A stretch of DNA of 64,000 nucleotides, taken from contig CM071567.1 in the NCBI GenBank assembly GCA_036426205.1, positions 288,971,187 through 289,035,186 of the forward strand. The letters are read 5' to 3'. This DNA is from Ascaphus truei (Eukaryota; Chordata; Amphibia; Anura; Ascaphidae). Shown one piece after another: positions 21,873 through 33,019 of the stretch. Below the pieces are notes generated by a model that saw only the letters and a program-made list of their open reading frames with translations, was not told the origin of the DNA and did no database searches. How positions within the stretch are numbered: position 1 is the stretch's first letter; every line of letters starts with the position of its first letter. The translations under genes were made by a program, and so were the position numbers.

Positions 21873-23710
21873 CTCTCCCTCTGGTGGAATCCAATGGTCC
21901 CCACTTGAAACCAAATGTGAGGGTCCATTCTGTTGATGAGTAACCTGTAACAATACATCATGACATTAACAAGTTGTACAGTTAATAAAGTAATATGTAC
22001 ACACAGATATTTACCCACCCATCTTGGAATGGTGATAACTGTAATAACCTGGATTTCTCCAACGTGAAGAATCCTAGTCTAATAATAATGCCTGGGATCA
22101 GGTTTCTTTATTATCCTGCCCGTATGATCTGGTACTTGTACGAAGTAAGATCTGGAAGGAACATTCTTAGGTCTGTATTCTACCCTGTCATGAAGATCCC
22201 TCAGCCTACACTCCAGACCCTCATGAGGTAACATATCCTCTCCTCAGTCTGATAAGCAGATCTACTACTTCTGGATCTTAGGTAGTCAATAACTGTGTCT
22301 CTGAGTCAAACTTCTCTGTTAGCCTCGATCTCTCTCATGATAGGCTATGGTACATAAGGGTACTCATACCCATGAGACTGCCCATACCTGGACACTATAT
22401 CCCTTCTGTATCTGCTCTACAGAGTTTGGTCAGCTTTTTATACTGAGCTTTTCCTTGTAAGACCCAGTATACAGGTTTTTCTGTTTTTACTCGTATAGTA
22501 AGGAGGGCCCGGCAGGCTTTACAATGCCTAACTTAATTTATTTTACCTTTTTCTGAGCTCCTCTGCAGCCTCCTCTGTGGTATAAATTCCCCCATCCCAA
22601 CAGTGGTCTACAATTTACCCGTCAATTAGCACAAATCTGGTGTGATTCATAGGCACCGAGTACCCTTGGAATAGGGGATCCCACCATTTGCGGATAGTAC
22701 CTAGTGACCCCACTGAAGAAACTGACTCATACTCTGTGTCTGCTCTAGAGGACACACCAGAAGTGCATGAGGGACAAGAAGGAGAACTGTTAGGTTCCCG
22801 ATTATACATTGCCTTGTAAGACGTGGGATTCTTTACAGGCACCCTACTGGAGGCAAGTATCTCCACGTCAGACCCCTAATCAGGTTCCACCCAGTCCCGC
22901 CAGTCCGTGGATGGTTTGGGAATCTTCTTTTTCTTACGCCCTGACCCATGGTGACTATTGCAGGACCCCGAACTAGATGAGGCATGGGCAATGGTGATAG
23001 GGGCAATGTCAGTGGCTCTAGGGGTTGCAGCTTTGGGAACAATAGAGTCCAGGACAAAGTCCTTTAGCCAGGCTATGATGCGACTAGTTGTGGTCTTCTT
23101 AGAGTCTGGGTTTACAGGCCTCCTTTTCCTTGGCCCGTAACCGTATGCATATAGTTCTCCATTTATTCCCTGGAGAGGGCAGTACTCAACGGAGCGGTAT
23201 CAGCATAGTCCTGTTACGCTCCGGTGGTCGATACGGAAGTGACGTCATCGGGTGGAGACATCACGGGATCCCGGTACAGGTCCACGTCCCACACCGGAAG
23301 GTCGACATCTGCTGGGAGTCATCTCCGAATTACTCCGCTGCTGCCTGCAGAAAGTAAGGGGATGGTTCCTCACCGCTCCGCTGGCTCACGATGGTCGTCG
23401 GGTCATCTGGATCAGCCGCAGGTACCTCCTCGACAGCACTGGGAGCCTCCACGGCCGTGGGACTTCTCCACAGTTCAGGCCGCACCTGCGCTTGCTATCT
23501 TCGGACCTCTGGACTCACCCTCTCTGCTTCGCAGGTAGGTGGCTCCCTCTTTACAGCACCACTGGAGTGGTCTGCCAGTTGGCACGTTAACGAGTGGAAG
23601 TGCACCCAACTCTCCCTGGGTAGCCACCTTACCTGCTGGTTCTGACATCTGGGATTCCGGCTCTGGAACCAAGTCTGGAACCGTGGCACATGGACCCCCT
23701 GGAACGTTCG

Positions 23711-23950
23711 TTAGGGCACACGGCCCTGGGTGGTCCCAGCATTGAGGCTGTCCACCTCGATCAGCTTGGCTCTTGAGCCTTCCGGCTGGGCACCAACAGT
23801 TATGAGCGGTACTACCGGCCATAGGTAGAATGTTCCACACTGCATGCAGCGAGCTGTAGTTCTGGGTTCACCTCCGGGAGTCCTGCATTGGGAGCACAGG
23901 CACCGCAGTAACTCTCGGCCGGCTATCTCCACTAGTTGGTATGTGGTCAA
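23711..23950 (-). CDS. small zinc-ribbon-like ORF in LTR element A
   Basis: An open frame with CSQC, 12 residues, then CMQCGTFY, a four-cysteine metal-binding pattern. A similar CxxC-x11-CxxC arrangement occurs at the matching place in element C (CAIC ... CATCQVPYF). Each is preceded by a TYQ-like motif and lies on the strand of its LTRs. The frame may be part of a longer degraded protein. Not a recognised gag CCHC knuckle. Function unknown; it could be an accessory or gag-derived nucleic-acid-binding segment. Confidence 0.35.
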   Translation of the reverse strand: MTTYQLVEIAGRELLRCLCSQCRTPGGEPRTTARCMQCGTFYLWPVVPLITVGAQPEGSRAKLIEVDSLNAGTTQGRVP

Positions 23951-24906
23951 CCGACAGATCCAATTCTTTTATTGTTGGGGTAATCTCGAGCAGCAGCACT
24001 GTTACAAGGGCTCCGTCTTGATCACCAGCTCCGAGGAACAGACGGTGCAGCAACTCACATTCGGCTCCTCCCTCAGTATAGGTGGAGCTCTCTGATTGGT
24101 GCTCAGTGTGACCCCTCCTCTGGTGGAGTTTAGAGGAGCGGCTCACAGTAGCAAGTAGTGGTTCTGGCTCTGCGTTGAGCCACTCACATCGTGGGGGTGG
24201 GGCTCTGGTTTTTGCACCAGACTCGGGCAGATTTCTGCAAACAATTGTCATGCAGCCTGTTTGCAACAACATGTGCGCCATCCAGATTTGACGGGAGACG
24301 CCATTTTAGATTGCACAGTCAACATGATCCACTCCCTTTCCGGGCAGCTGCAATCTTGAGAGGAATAAAGTGTTTAATCATAGTGCAACCTCATGATTTT
24401 GTAAAGGGCCTGCTCTCCTAATACATCTGCAGCACATGGTAGTCTCTGACCAGTGGGACATTAATATACCCAGGATAGGCAAAACTCCCTCTGCAGCACA
24501 CTGCAAATGATTGCAGCCCAATACAAGTGCTCTGCGGTTCCATAGTCTGGCTACTGGCTAGTAGTATTCTGGGCTCTTCCCTGTGCAGTTTTCTTGCGTT
24601 GCCCCCTCTTGGCTGTCAGTGTCTCGCAGATCCTTCCTTCAGTGGCTCCTGGGGATCGCCCAGGTACACCCCCCTTCTATGTATCTCGATTACCCGCATC
24701 AGGTTTGACAAGAACAGCAATAGACTTATGTCTCCAGATTTATTCACCCTTTAGGGCCATCTAGGTTGTGCTTTGCGAGGTTTCTGTTCCTCCTGACTGC
24801 ACCTAGCCTCCCCCTTCCTTAGCACTTTCTCTGGAAGCATACATTATTTTCTTTCAGTTTTGCTTCACTGAAAGCCTGTCCTGATGATCTCAGCAGCGCC
24901 TCCAAA

Positions 24907-25663
24907 TGTAACATATATACCCCCCCCCCTGGGAGATTTTGCTGCTACAGTACATGGAGTGGTGTGGTGCATACCTGATGGCTCATAGTAGATCTGAGTC
25001 TCCCACATGCTGGTATGGGATGTTCTAACAGGCTTCTGGGGTAATAACTGTTTCATACTCACGGTGACAGCGCCTCCATCTCTTGCAGGCCCCAGGGATG
25101 AGGGGAGAAATCCCTGCAGGAGAACTTCGTTACCCTTCCCCTAATAGATTGCAGTCCCAGGCAGGAAGGTACTGTATAGTAAAAGAAGAACATGTTATTG
25201 TACACTGCAGATTGCACAGCATACACAACAACAGGAACTTCTTAGGGCCATCACCATCAGGATGTATCCCTGGACATTCACTGTGGGTACAGGGCCCCCA
25301 TAGCAGTCCTCGCATTTCCCTGACTCCCTATTAGAGCCAGAGGAATATTCTCACTCCTAACTCCCCAGGGGAGAAGGCAGTAAGTGCACAGCCAATCCGC
25401 ACTTCTGTGTGAGAACCTGTCTCTCTCATAGGTAGAGACAAACTGAATAACTTTGGTAATGCAGCCCCTTAAGTACAGGAAAAGCAGGAACCAGGTCTGA
25501 GTCCCTGATTGGACACAAGGCCTAGTTGCACTGCCTCCCCTGTTACTCACTGAAGCTGCAGGGGGTGGGGAAAACCCAAGATTAGTCCTGACAGGCCTGT
25601 TCTTACAAGGGCTTACTACCAGTAGAAGGGTAGACTGGTAGCCAGAAACCAGCCCATGCGACA
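24907..25663 (-). repeat. 5' LTR of element A (right)
   Basis: On the plus strand it starts TGTAAC after the primer-binding site and ends GCGACA at 25,663, i.e. TG...CA limits. 757 bp. Confidence 0.6.
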
Positions 25664-26532
25664 TATAATAAACAATAAAGCAGAGCCAGAAATTCCCTAC
25701 TTATGGGACTAGAGTGGGAGGAGAGGGGCAGGGAACAACGAATAAAGTGTCCAGGAGTAGAGATGGGCCAGGGGACCAACCACCCGAAAGTGGAGCAAAT
25801 GGTTGCTTCCCCACCCAGAGCGGCGCCAGCTGAGTGGAGATATTCGGTCGGCTGGGGGAAGCCATTGCCAAATCCCTCGGCTAGGCACTGCTCCCATTGG
25901 CCCATTTTTATTTACCTACACCAGCCTTTAACTCTCTAACTCTGACCACAGCTCTGATTGGCTAATGCAGATGAGCACTCGCCTCCTGATTGGTCCGTGG
26001 GCAATATTCGCACTTTGATTGGTCACCAGCCCTCTACCATACTTTCCAAAAGAAGCAGGGAAGGTAGACAAGGGGAACCAGATCAGGGCTCCAGAGTTCT
26101 CTCGGATTATGATGTGGAGGTGAACTAAGCAGTGTGCTCAGAGCCTGTGCCGGAGACACATGAAAACCAGCCAGGGAGCCTAACCAAGCAGGAAATTTCA
26201 AAGTGCTTTGTGCACTGAGTGTTGCTAGAGAAGCAGAGAGCAGGACATTTCAGTGGATGATTTGAAAGTGCTCTGCCTCGAATTGTATCAGAAAGGTTTG
26301 GACATCCCAACCCCTATGGGGTGTGGAAGCAAACCCTGAGTAAAATTTAATGGGGCGCTCAGCACCTAGCCAGCTATGATTCCCATGTATGACCCTGTTT
26401 TAGTGAGAATAGCTCTGATTTGTGTTCTTATGTTATGCTTGCTGGCTCCAGCTGGAATTAAAATTATTTATTGAACTGCTCTGTCCTGTTTGGTTACTTT
26501 ATCCAAGGGTTAAATTCTGGTCTTCTGTGACA
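25664..26532 (+). repeat. 5' LTR of element E (truncated at its start)
   Basis: Parallels 27,770-28,999: both run from AATAAAGCAGAGCCAG through GAACAAAGTGTCCAGG and GCTCAGCAC to GGTCTTCTGT(G/T)ACA. The start of the LTR is missing where element A abuts. Confidence 0.6.
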
Positions 26533-27596
26533 TACTTTTTTGATGGCAGTGGTGTGGTCACCAGGCTCAGGGTGAGAATACTCACAGGTATTCAGGACTG
26601 AGTGGGTATTGAACCTCAAGACCGCAGAGCAAAGCATTCCATGCACTTTGTTCACAACCAGAGCTCACCTAATCCCCCCAGAAGCTATTTTAGTCAACGG
26701 AAGACAAGATCAGGACAATGGCAGCTCAGTGCACCACATTGACCAAGGAGCGAGGCATGAGCTTTGGAGGACAATGTCCTGGATTCAAAATTAAAAATAA
26801 CAAAAAACAAAAAAATCATATTAGTAAGATCTATAAATTGACAACTCCCAAGGCAGAGAATCCTATCATGGCCCAGTGGAAAAAAGATGTTCCAGAAATA
26901 GGAAATCATGAAATAAGAATTAAGGGATTAAAAAATATCTTCAAAAGCACCCAATCTATATATTGGAGAGAAACACAAATCAAAATTCTACACCGGGTAT
27001 ATATTGCACCTGGAATATAAACTAAGTTTTTGGATAAATGTGAGGGAGACTGCCCAAAGTGTTTTGAGAAGGATGCCCGCTTTTACCATATGTTTTGTAC
27101 ATGCCCCTGAATACAAGACTTCTGGAATAAAATAAGTAATTTTATAGACAATATACCAAATAAAATATAGTTGAGATCCTATAAGCCTGCTATTGGGAGC
27201 AGAACAGGGGGAAGTAGCTGACAAAACAAGATACAGTACCCTAGGATTATTCAAACAATTCTGTTGACAGCCAAGAGATGCATTGCGCTAAAGTGGATAG
27301 ACAAAGAACCGCCAACTTTGGAGCTATTAGAGCGCAAAATGCTGGAGAGAGGACCCAGATCATCTCATTGCAAGGTCACCCCCACCAACATTTATTCCTT
27401 GCTTGACCAGGCAGCGGTGGGGACTATGCAGATCGTTCAGCCCTATGTGGAGGGCCAACTAACCCCTCAGGACTCTGGACTTTGGAGGGAGAAAGAGGAT
27501 GCCCCCCTGTATAGTCCCAAGAGCCCCAGTTGGCCTCAACATTTGGGCTCAACCCTGGATAGGTCTTGCCACAGATCTTTCAGCTAGAGGGGGAGG
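26533..27596 (+). mobile_element. interior of LTR element E with embedded LINE fragment
   Basis: Short leader, then a LINE-derived block, then a tail ending in AGAGGGGGAGG at 27,586-27,596, a polypurine tract directly before the 3' LTR. No gag, RT or integrase seen, so element E is a non-coding remnant. Confidence 0.5.
26760..27345 (+). pseudogene. C-terminal fragment of an L1/Tx1-type LINE ORF2
   Basis: Frames give LTTPKAENPIMAQWKKD, then YWRETQIKILHRVYIAPG. After a stop comes a Cys/His stretch (CEGDCPKCFEKDARFYHMF-like), then TAKRCIALKWIDKEPPTLE. L1/Tx1 ORF2 proteins end with the order W-KI-HR-YITP, a CxxC...H...C segment, and I-AAK-I---W. Only this tail is left and it is frameshifted. No poly(A) tail or target duplication is evident. 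Confidence 0.6.
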
Positions 27597-28999
27597 TGTG
27601 ATGGAAAGGGGCCAAGGGACCAGGATAATAAAGGTAAAGCTCTGGCCCCTGTCCGTCCTTCCCTTTGGCTCATCTGGCCACCTGGCTACCTGGTTTTAAT
27701 GTATTGCGTAGCCCCTTGCATGCCCTGTACAGTGATTTTTGTATTCCTGTTTGTGTAGCAATAAAGCAGAGCCAGGATTTCTAGGCATTCAGGGCTGAGA
27801 AACCCTTTGTGCAGGCCACATATCCAGAGAAAATGGCTGCCGTTGGGACTGGAGAGGAGGAGAGGTGAAGGAGACAAAGAACAAAGTGTCCAGGGGCAAA
27901 GATAGGGCTGCGGAGCCAACCGCCAGAAAAGAAGTGAAAATGGTTGCCTCCCCAGCCAGAGCAGCACCTGCCCAGTTGGAGATATCCTGTCGGCTAGGGG
28001 AAGCCATTTCTGAGTCCCTCTGGTAGGTGCTGCTCCTATTAGCCCATTTATATTTCCCTCCACAAACCCTTTAACTCTAACTCTGCCCACAGCCCTGATT
28101 GGCCAATGCAGATGCGCTCTCACCTCCTGATTTGTCCGTGATCAGCATCCGCGCTATGATTTGTCACCAGCCCCGCTATCATGCTTTCCTGTGGAAGCGG
28201 GGAAGCTAGATAAGAGGAACCCGATCAGCGCTCCAGAGTTCACTCGAATTCTGACGTGGAGGTAAACTAAGCTGTGTGCTCTGAAGCGGTGCCGGAGACA
28301 CCTATAAATGAGGCTGGGTCCCTATCCAAGCATGAAATGTAAATGTGCTTTGTGCTACAGGACTGTGTATTGCCAGAGAAGCTGAGAGCAGGATCTTTCA
28401 GTGGGAGATTTGAAAGTGCTCTACTGCAAATTGCACCAGAGAGCTCTGGATGATCCCTACCCCTATGGAGTGTGGAACTGTAAGTCTTCAATGTGGTGCT
28501 CAGCACTGACCAGATAATAGAGAGGAGTGCTGCACACCTTAAAGAGAGAAAAATGATACAATTACCGGTGCTCCAATGTTAGAACGAAAGCCTGCAGTCA
28601 GTCCTGAGTACATAGAGGAAGGAACAGAGGGCACAGCGGATTTTGCAAATTCAAACTCATTTATTGAGCCAAACACCTTTCGAACCGTGAGGTCTTTCTC
28701 AGTACATGGGCAGCCATTTGTCCCTTGAGAAGACCTCCACGGTCGAAACGTTGTGTTGGCTCAATAAATGAGTTTGAATTTGCAAAATCCGCTGTGCCCT
28801 CTGTTCCTTCCTCTATGTGCTCAGCACTGAGCCAGCTAGGATTCCCCCTGTACAGTATGCCCCTGTTTTATTGAGTATAGATCTGATTTGTGTTCTTGTG
28901 TTGTGCTTGCTGGTTCCGGGTGGAATAAAAATGATTTATTGAACTGCTTGTCCTGTCTGGTGCCTTGATCCCTGGGTTACGTCCTGGTCTTCTGTTACA
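27597..28999 (+). repeat. 3' LTR of element E, containing a foldback insert
   Basis: Starts TGTGATGG after the polypurine tract and ends TCTGTTACA. About 1.1 kb once the 307-bp foldback and its duplication are removed. Confidence 0.6.
28510..28816. mobile_element. foldback insert with two opposed hammerhead-like modules (locus ii)
   Basis: A 14-bp duplication GTGCTCAGCACTGA lies at 28,496-28,509 and 28,817-28,830. The 5' LTR of element E has the uninterrupted site (GCTCAGCAC...GCCAGCTA) near 26,349. Arms at about 28,610-28,703 and 28,725-28,816 are inverted repeats. Each contains a hairpin GACCTCCACGGTC-type stem followed by CGAAA, then GGCTCAATAAATGAG facing outward. Confidence 0.75.
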
Positions 29000-30000
29000 A
29001 TGAGAATTTGGAGAAAATTATGATTGTATAGACTGGAAAGTACTGTATGAAAAACATGGAAAGGAAAATAATCTGGTGAAATAAATTTATTATGTGAATG
29101 ATTTAATGTATGTTTTAATATTGTTGTACTGTTTAATAATTTCTTTTTCAGTACATCTTTGCTTCATTAAACAAAATATGTACAAACATCTTAACACCCA
29201 CTATCCCTTAACTCACTATCTCCCACTCTCCCCCTGTCCAGTGGGTGAAAGGGGGGCCCACTCAGAGAGAATTATTAAGGTATTTTGGTGACTACTACAG
29301 TACTAATACAGAGCTAAGTTACAATATAAACACTCATTATTTTATAATGATCATTGAAGTAAACACTTCAAACAATAGTGTGTGTCCCAAAAAGTATTTA
29401 TTACAAAAAATATATAAATAGATTAAAATAAAAAATGTTAAAATATAAAATATTTGTCATATTAAAAAAGCATCAGTTGTTTTCGTGTTGACTATAATGT
29501 GGGGATCTACATATGATATAGGATTAAAAGATTTATGGTTTTTCCAGCCTGTCTTCTTAATATTGCCACTATGCTGTGCAGTGACTTGCTTCATGATAGT
29601 TCACATATAAAAATACAAGACTCTTTCCCTGAGACCAGCAAAGAACATGCAGTTTCATGAACAGTGTTGTGTTTGCTGTAACCTGCAGCCTGATTGATTG
29701 CCATGTTCACATTATTGCTATTATATACTGATCTATACTGCAGAACGAGTGATTAATATTCTGGAATATAAAATATAGCATTGCTATATTGTGCTCATGT
29801 TGGATTATGGGGTTTTGACATACTGTACCCAGTGTGGTTTTTCAATGGACTATTAGGAATTTTCACTCTATATTTGTTCTGTTTACTCAGGTGTCCCCTT
29901 GTTGCTTGGCAACTACCCTGCCCATCATGCATTGCATCTCCTAGAGAGGTTTTGGCATGCATTTAACCCTTTAAATAAATGTTGTTTGCAGTTTTCTGTT
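29000..30000. other. no gene seen
   Basis: AT-rich sequence; nothing recognisable apart from short A/T runs. Confidence 0.4.
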
Positions 30001-30006
30001 AGACCT

Positions 30007-30085
30007 TCCCTGAAGAAGATCCATCAGGAGACTGAAATGTCAGGGATCTAACCTATTGGTAATGTGACCAATAAATATACATGTT
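30007..30085 (+). ncRNA. hammerhead-like RNA module (locus iii)
   Basis: CCCTGAAGAAG, a weak hairpin (TCC-ATCA-GGA), GAAA, TGTC, then AGGG, which can pair with CCCT as stem I. CAATAAATATACATG follows, as in the tails of the other loci. Stem II is short. No target duplication was found. Confidence 0.3.
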
Positions 30086-30111
30086 TTCCACATATTTGAC
30101 TCTTTTTTTTT

Positions 30112-30113
30112 AT

Positions 30114-30154
<41 letters not shown>

Positions 30155-30172
30155 TAGATAGATAGATAGATA
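30112..30172. repeat. (CAGA)n/(TAGA)n microsatellite
   Basis: Tetranucleotide run into which MITE M2 inserted; it resumes at 30,533-30,568. Confidence 0.9.
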
Positions 30173-30532
30173 CACTGGCGACACAGTTTATTACACTGCG
30201 GCCAGATCCGCAAGCCGGGAGATTTCCCGGCTTGCTAGTGGCCGCCCCTCGGCGTGCCGCGCGTCATAGACGCGCGGTCACGCGTCTTCGGGAGCGTGCG
30301 CCCCCTGCACGCGCGTCCAGGGGCTCCCCGAGGGAGCCCTGGTGTCCTGCGATCGCGGGACAGCGGCAGGGGGTTCCGGGGGACCCGGCGGACCCGGCAG
30401 CGGTAGGGAGAGCGCCCCGATCGGAGGGCGCTCTTCCGCTGCTTCGGCGCGCGCCCGTCACTCTCGGGCGCGCGCCAGGCTACTGCTGCGGCACAGAACG
30501 GGCAAATGCTCGAATAAACTGTGCCGCAGCAG
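30173..30532. mobile_element. GC-rich MITE M2 with FB-type ends
   Basis: The ends CACTGGCGACACAGTTTATT and (reversed) CTGCTGCGGCACAGTTTATT are inverted repeats, with TA at 30,171-30,172 and 30,533-30,534. The (TAGA)n run continues on both sides, a clear insertion. 360 bp, strongly CpG-rich, with internal short palindromes (gccgggagatttcccggc). Confidence 0.85.
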
Positions 30533-30569
<37 letters not shown>

Positions 30570-30570
30570 G

Positions 30571-31450
30571 TGTGAAAAATATAAAATAAGTGCATGCTTC
30601 ATAGTATAAATCTATTGGGAGAGAGTGAACAGTTAGGTACCTCACTATGCAGGCTCAGATTACCACACCCTGTAAACTGTGCTAGGATGTTAATAATTAA
30701 CTCCTAAGCAGGTCTGTTCTTTAAAAGACAGGAAGTTGCACCTTTCTGTGCTTCTAGAACCGCCAAAGAGACCTGTTCATGTTTCACTGCTGGGCCTCAC
30801 ACCCAGCACGGAATGCCACAGACGTTTCTTGTTTCAGAACATGTAGGAGCCGAGAGAGCTGAAAGGTTCCAGGGTTCAAGTTGCCCAGAAGGAGTTTCTT
30901 GGGGACTACAGGATTCCATTGCCTAAAAAGTAAAAGTGTCAGGAGGAAGTCATCTCTCAGAGGATGTGCCTGGAGTTGAACTTGCCTTGGAATCCTAAAG
31001 TAAGGACATTTATCTGAATGTTGCATTGTCCCTTTAAAAGCCTAAGAAGCGATTTCCCTTGCCTAAGAGAATAAAGGAAGTTTTTTTAATGAAATATGGG
31101 GTGTGAGACCCTTACTGACCCAACCGTGAGGCAACCTATCAAACTATTTAATAAAATTATAAAATGTGTAGGATTAGAAGGATAAAAACACACAAATAAA
31201 TCATAATATAACCACCTTAAAGGTTAATAGAAATTGTGTTACCACAATGCGTTTCACTGCAGAATGTAGAGAGGAAGCTGTAGCACGTGTGTTTAAAGTG
31301 CTCCTATGGATCTGCTGGCCAATCTGGCTGCAGCCGACATCCAATGGACAAACTGCTAGATTGGTTTGGTATAGTACCATCATCCAAAACATTTTTCTAT
31401 GGATGAACAAATGTCCAAACATTAGCAACTGGAGCCATGATTACAGACCA
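30571..31450. other. unique-looking sequence, no gene; part repeated at 47,575-47,690
   Basis: 31,180-31,290 (CATAATATAACCACCTTAAAGG ... TTTCACTGCAGAATGTAGAG) is about 80% similar by eye to 47,610-47,690. No coding signal recognised. Confidence 0.4.
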
Positions 31451-32210
31451 TGGGCCCCATGCAGTAAGCGGCGCAAAGTCACTTTTCGCCCGTTTTGTGC
31501 CAAAAATGCATACCCCGATTCAGTAAGGGCCGAAAACTTGGCAAAAAGCAAAAAAAAGCTAAGTTTGTTGGCGATTTTTCCCCCGCCATCGGCGCAGCGA
31601 AAAGGCACTTTGCGCCGCAACTAGCCATGTTTTGAAACCCGCTCAATTCTAGTAGTGGCGAGTAGCTTTGCGCCGCTACTCGCCACTCTAGAATTGAGAT
31701 TTTCACGGCAATCCGTCTCGCCGCAAAAAGTTGGCAAGTTGCTAGTGAGAGGCTGCGGATGAGCGGCGGAACGGCACTTAGAAAAATGTAGGCCTTTTTC
31801 CTGCCTGGGATTGATGCAGGGGTCTCCGGAGCTGATACCCATTAATACCAGCACCGGAGCCCCCTGGCATGCATCCAAGGCAGGAAAAATGCATTTAAAG
31901 CCCACTTCATTAACTTAGCAGCTAACCGCTAAGGTAATGAAGGGGATAACCAACCGTGCCAGGTTTATTGTGGGTAGCGGGGGTGGGTGAAGGGGTATTT
32001 GACCCTTGGTGGTTGTTTAGGGCTTGTGGGGGGGTTGCGGGTGGACTTAACCCCTTCATGACCTTAGTGGTTAATTCCGCTACGGTCATGAAGGGGTTAA
32101 ACCCTCCCGCTACCCACCCGCAAGCCCTAAACAACCACCGTTGGGGCTAATACCCACTTCGGCCACCCCCGCTACCCACAATAAAAAAAATACACAAACA
32201 ACAGCCCCAC
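31451..32210. repeat. compound repeat R1, copy b
   Basis: Starts GGGCCCCATGCAGTAAGC. Contains a short inverted pair around 31,650-31,700 (CTCAATTCTAG / CTAGAATTGAG) and facing blocks TTAACCCCTTCATGACC / GGTCATGAAGGGGTTAA near 32,049-32,101. No gene. Confidence 0.5.
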
Positions 32211-32216
32211 ACTAAA

Positions 32217-32335
32217 TAAATACATACATACATACATACATACATACATACATACATACATTACATACTATATATATATATATATAATATTATATATATA
32301 TATATATATATAATATATAAAGCAGAAATACCGTG
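32217..32335. repeat. (CATA)n and (TA)n microsatellites
   Basis: TACATACATA run followed by TATATA run; further TA runs at 32,560-32,690 and 32,872-32,935. Confidence 0.9.
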
Positions 32336-32370
32336 TTGTTCAGTTGCGATAGTGCAGAATAAATGGTTTC

Positions 32371-32556
32371 TTCAGTATTAGGTGATACCTTTTCTATTGG
32401 ACTAACAATTTATGTCATAGGACAAGCTTTCGAAAGTTCTCTCTCTTCTAGGTCAGCAATGCAGGAGTATTGCTGACCTGAAGAAAGAGAGAAACTCTCG
32501 AGCTTGTCCATGACTAAAATTGTTAGTCCAATAAAAAAGGTATCACCTAATACTGA
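32371..32556. mobile_element. foldback with hammerhead-like modules (locus iv)
   Basis: Inverted arms 32,371-32,460 and 32,469-32,556 meet at AGGTCAGCAAT / ATTGCTGACCT. The right arm reads CCTGAAGAAAGAGAG, AAAC, CTCTCGAGCTTGTCC, then TTAGTCCAATAAAAAAGG; the left is its near mirror. TA microsatellites on both sides hide any target duplication. Confidence 0.65.
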
Positions 32557-32689
32557 AAACTTATATATATTATATATATAATATATATATTATATATATT
32601 ATATATAATATATATATATATATATATTCTGTATATATTATATAATATACTATATATATCTATATATTCTATATATCTATATATATATA

Positions 32690-33019
32690 TATAAAAACAA
32701 TTTCAGCTTGCACTCAATGTACTCAAAACTTAACAGGTGCCAGTCTCTAATAATAATAATAGAACAATATTACCATTCTCACGTCCGGTAAAGGAAGGGA
32801 CTGCACTCAGATCAGTAAGGCAAACAAAGTCTGTATTAGGCATCAGTAACAAATGAACAGCCGCCCAATCCATATATATCATATATATTATTATATATTA
32901 TATATATATATATATATTATATATATATATATTACACCAACAACCCCTATACCCCCCTAACATATAGAACATATATGCACAGAAATGTTACTATAGGCCG
33001 ACGGGGGCCCTCGGGTGTT
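32690..33019. other. no gene seen
   Basis: Mixed sequence with TA runs; nothing recognised. Confidence 0.4.

Larger units (their letters stand above)
21225..25663 (-). mobile_element. non-autonomous LTR element A
   Basis: Two related LTRs (21,225-21,872 and 24,907-25,663) enclose a 3-kb interior. Next to the left LTR lies CTCTCCCTCTGGTGG, the complement of a polypurine tract. Next to the right LTR lies the complement of TTTGGAGGCGCTGCTGAGAT, the primer-binding site, so the element reads on the minus strand. The interior lacks recognisable gag, RT or integrase and keeps only a small zinc-ribbon frame. It abuts the shortened 5' LTR of element E, into which it may have inserted. Autonomous relatives would have to supply the proteins. 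Confidence 0.6.

Noticed and set aside
23475..24281. Overlapping frames on both strands in element A interior
   Set aside because: No recognisable gag or pol motif; only the four-Cys frame was kept.
30232..30543. 103-codon Ala/Arg/Pro-rich frames on both strands
   Set aside because: Inside MITE M2; high GC removes stop codons.
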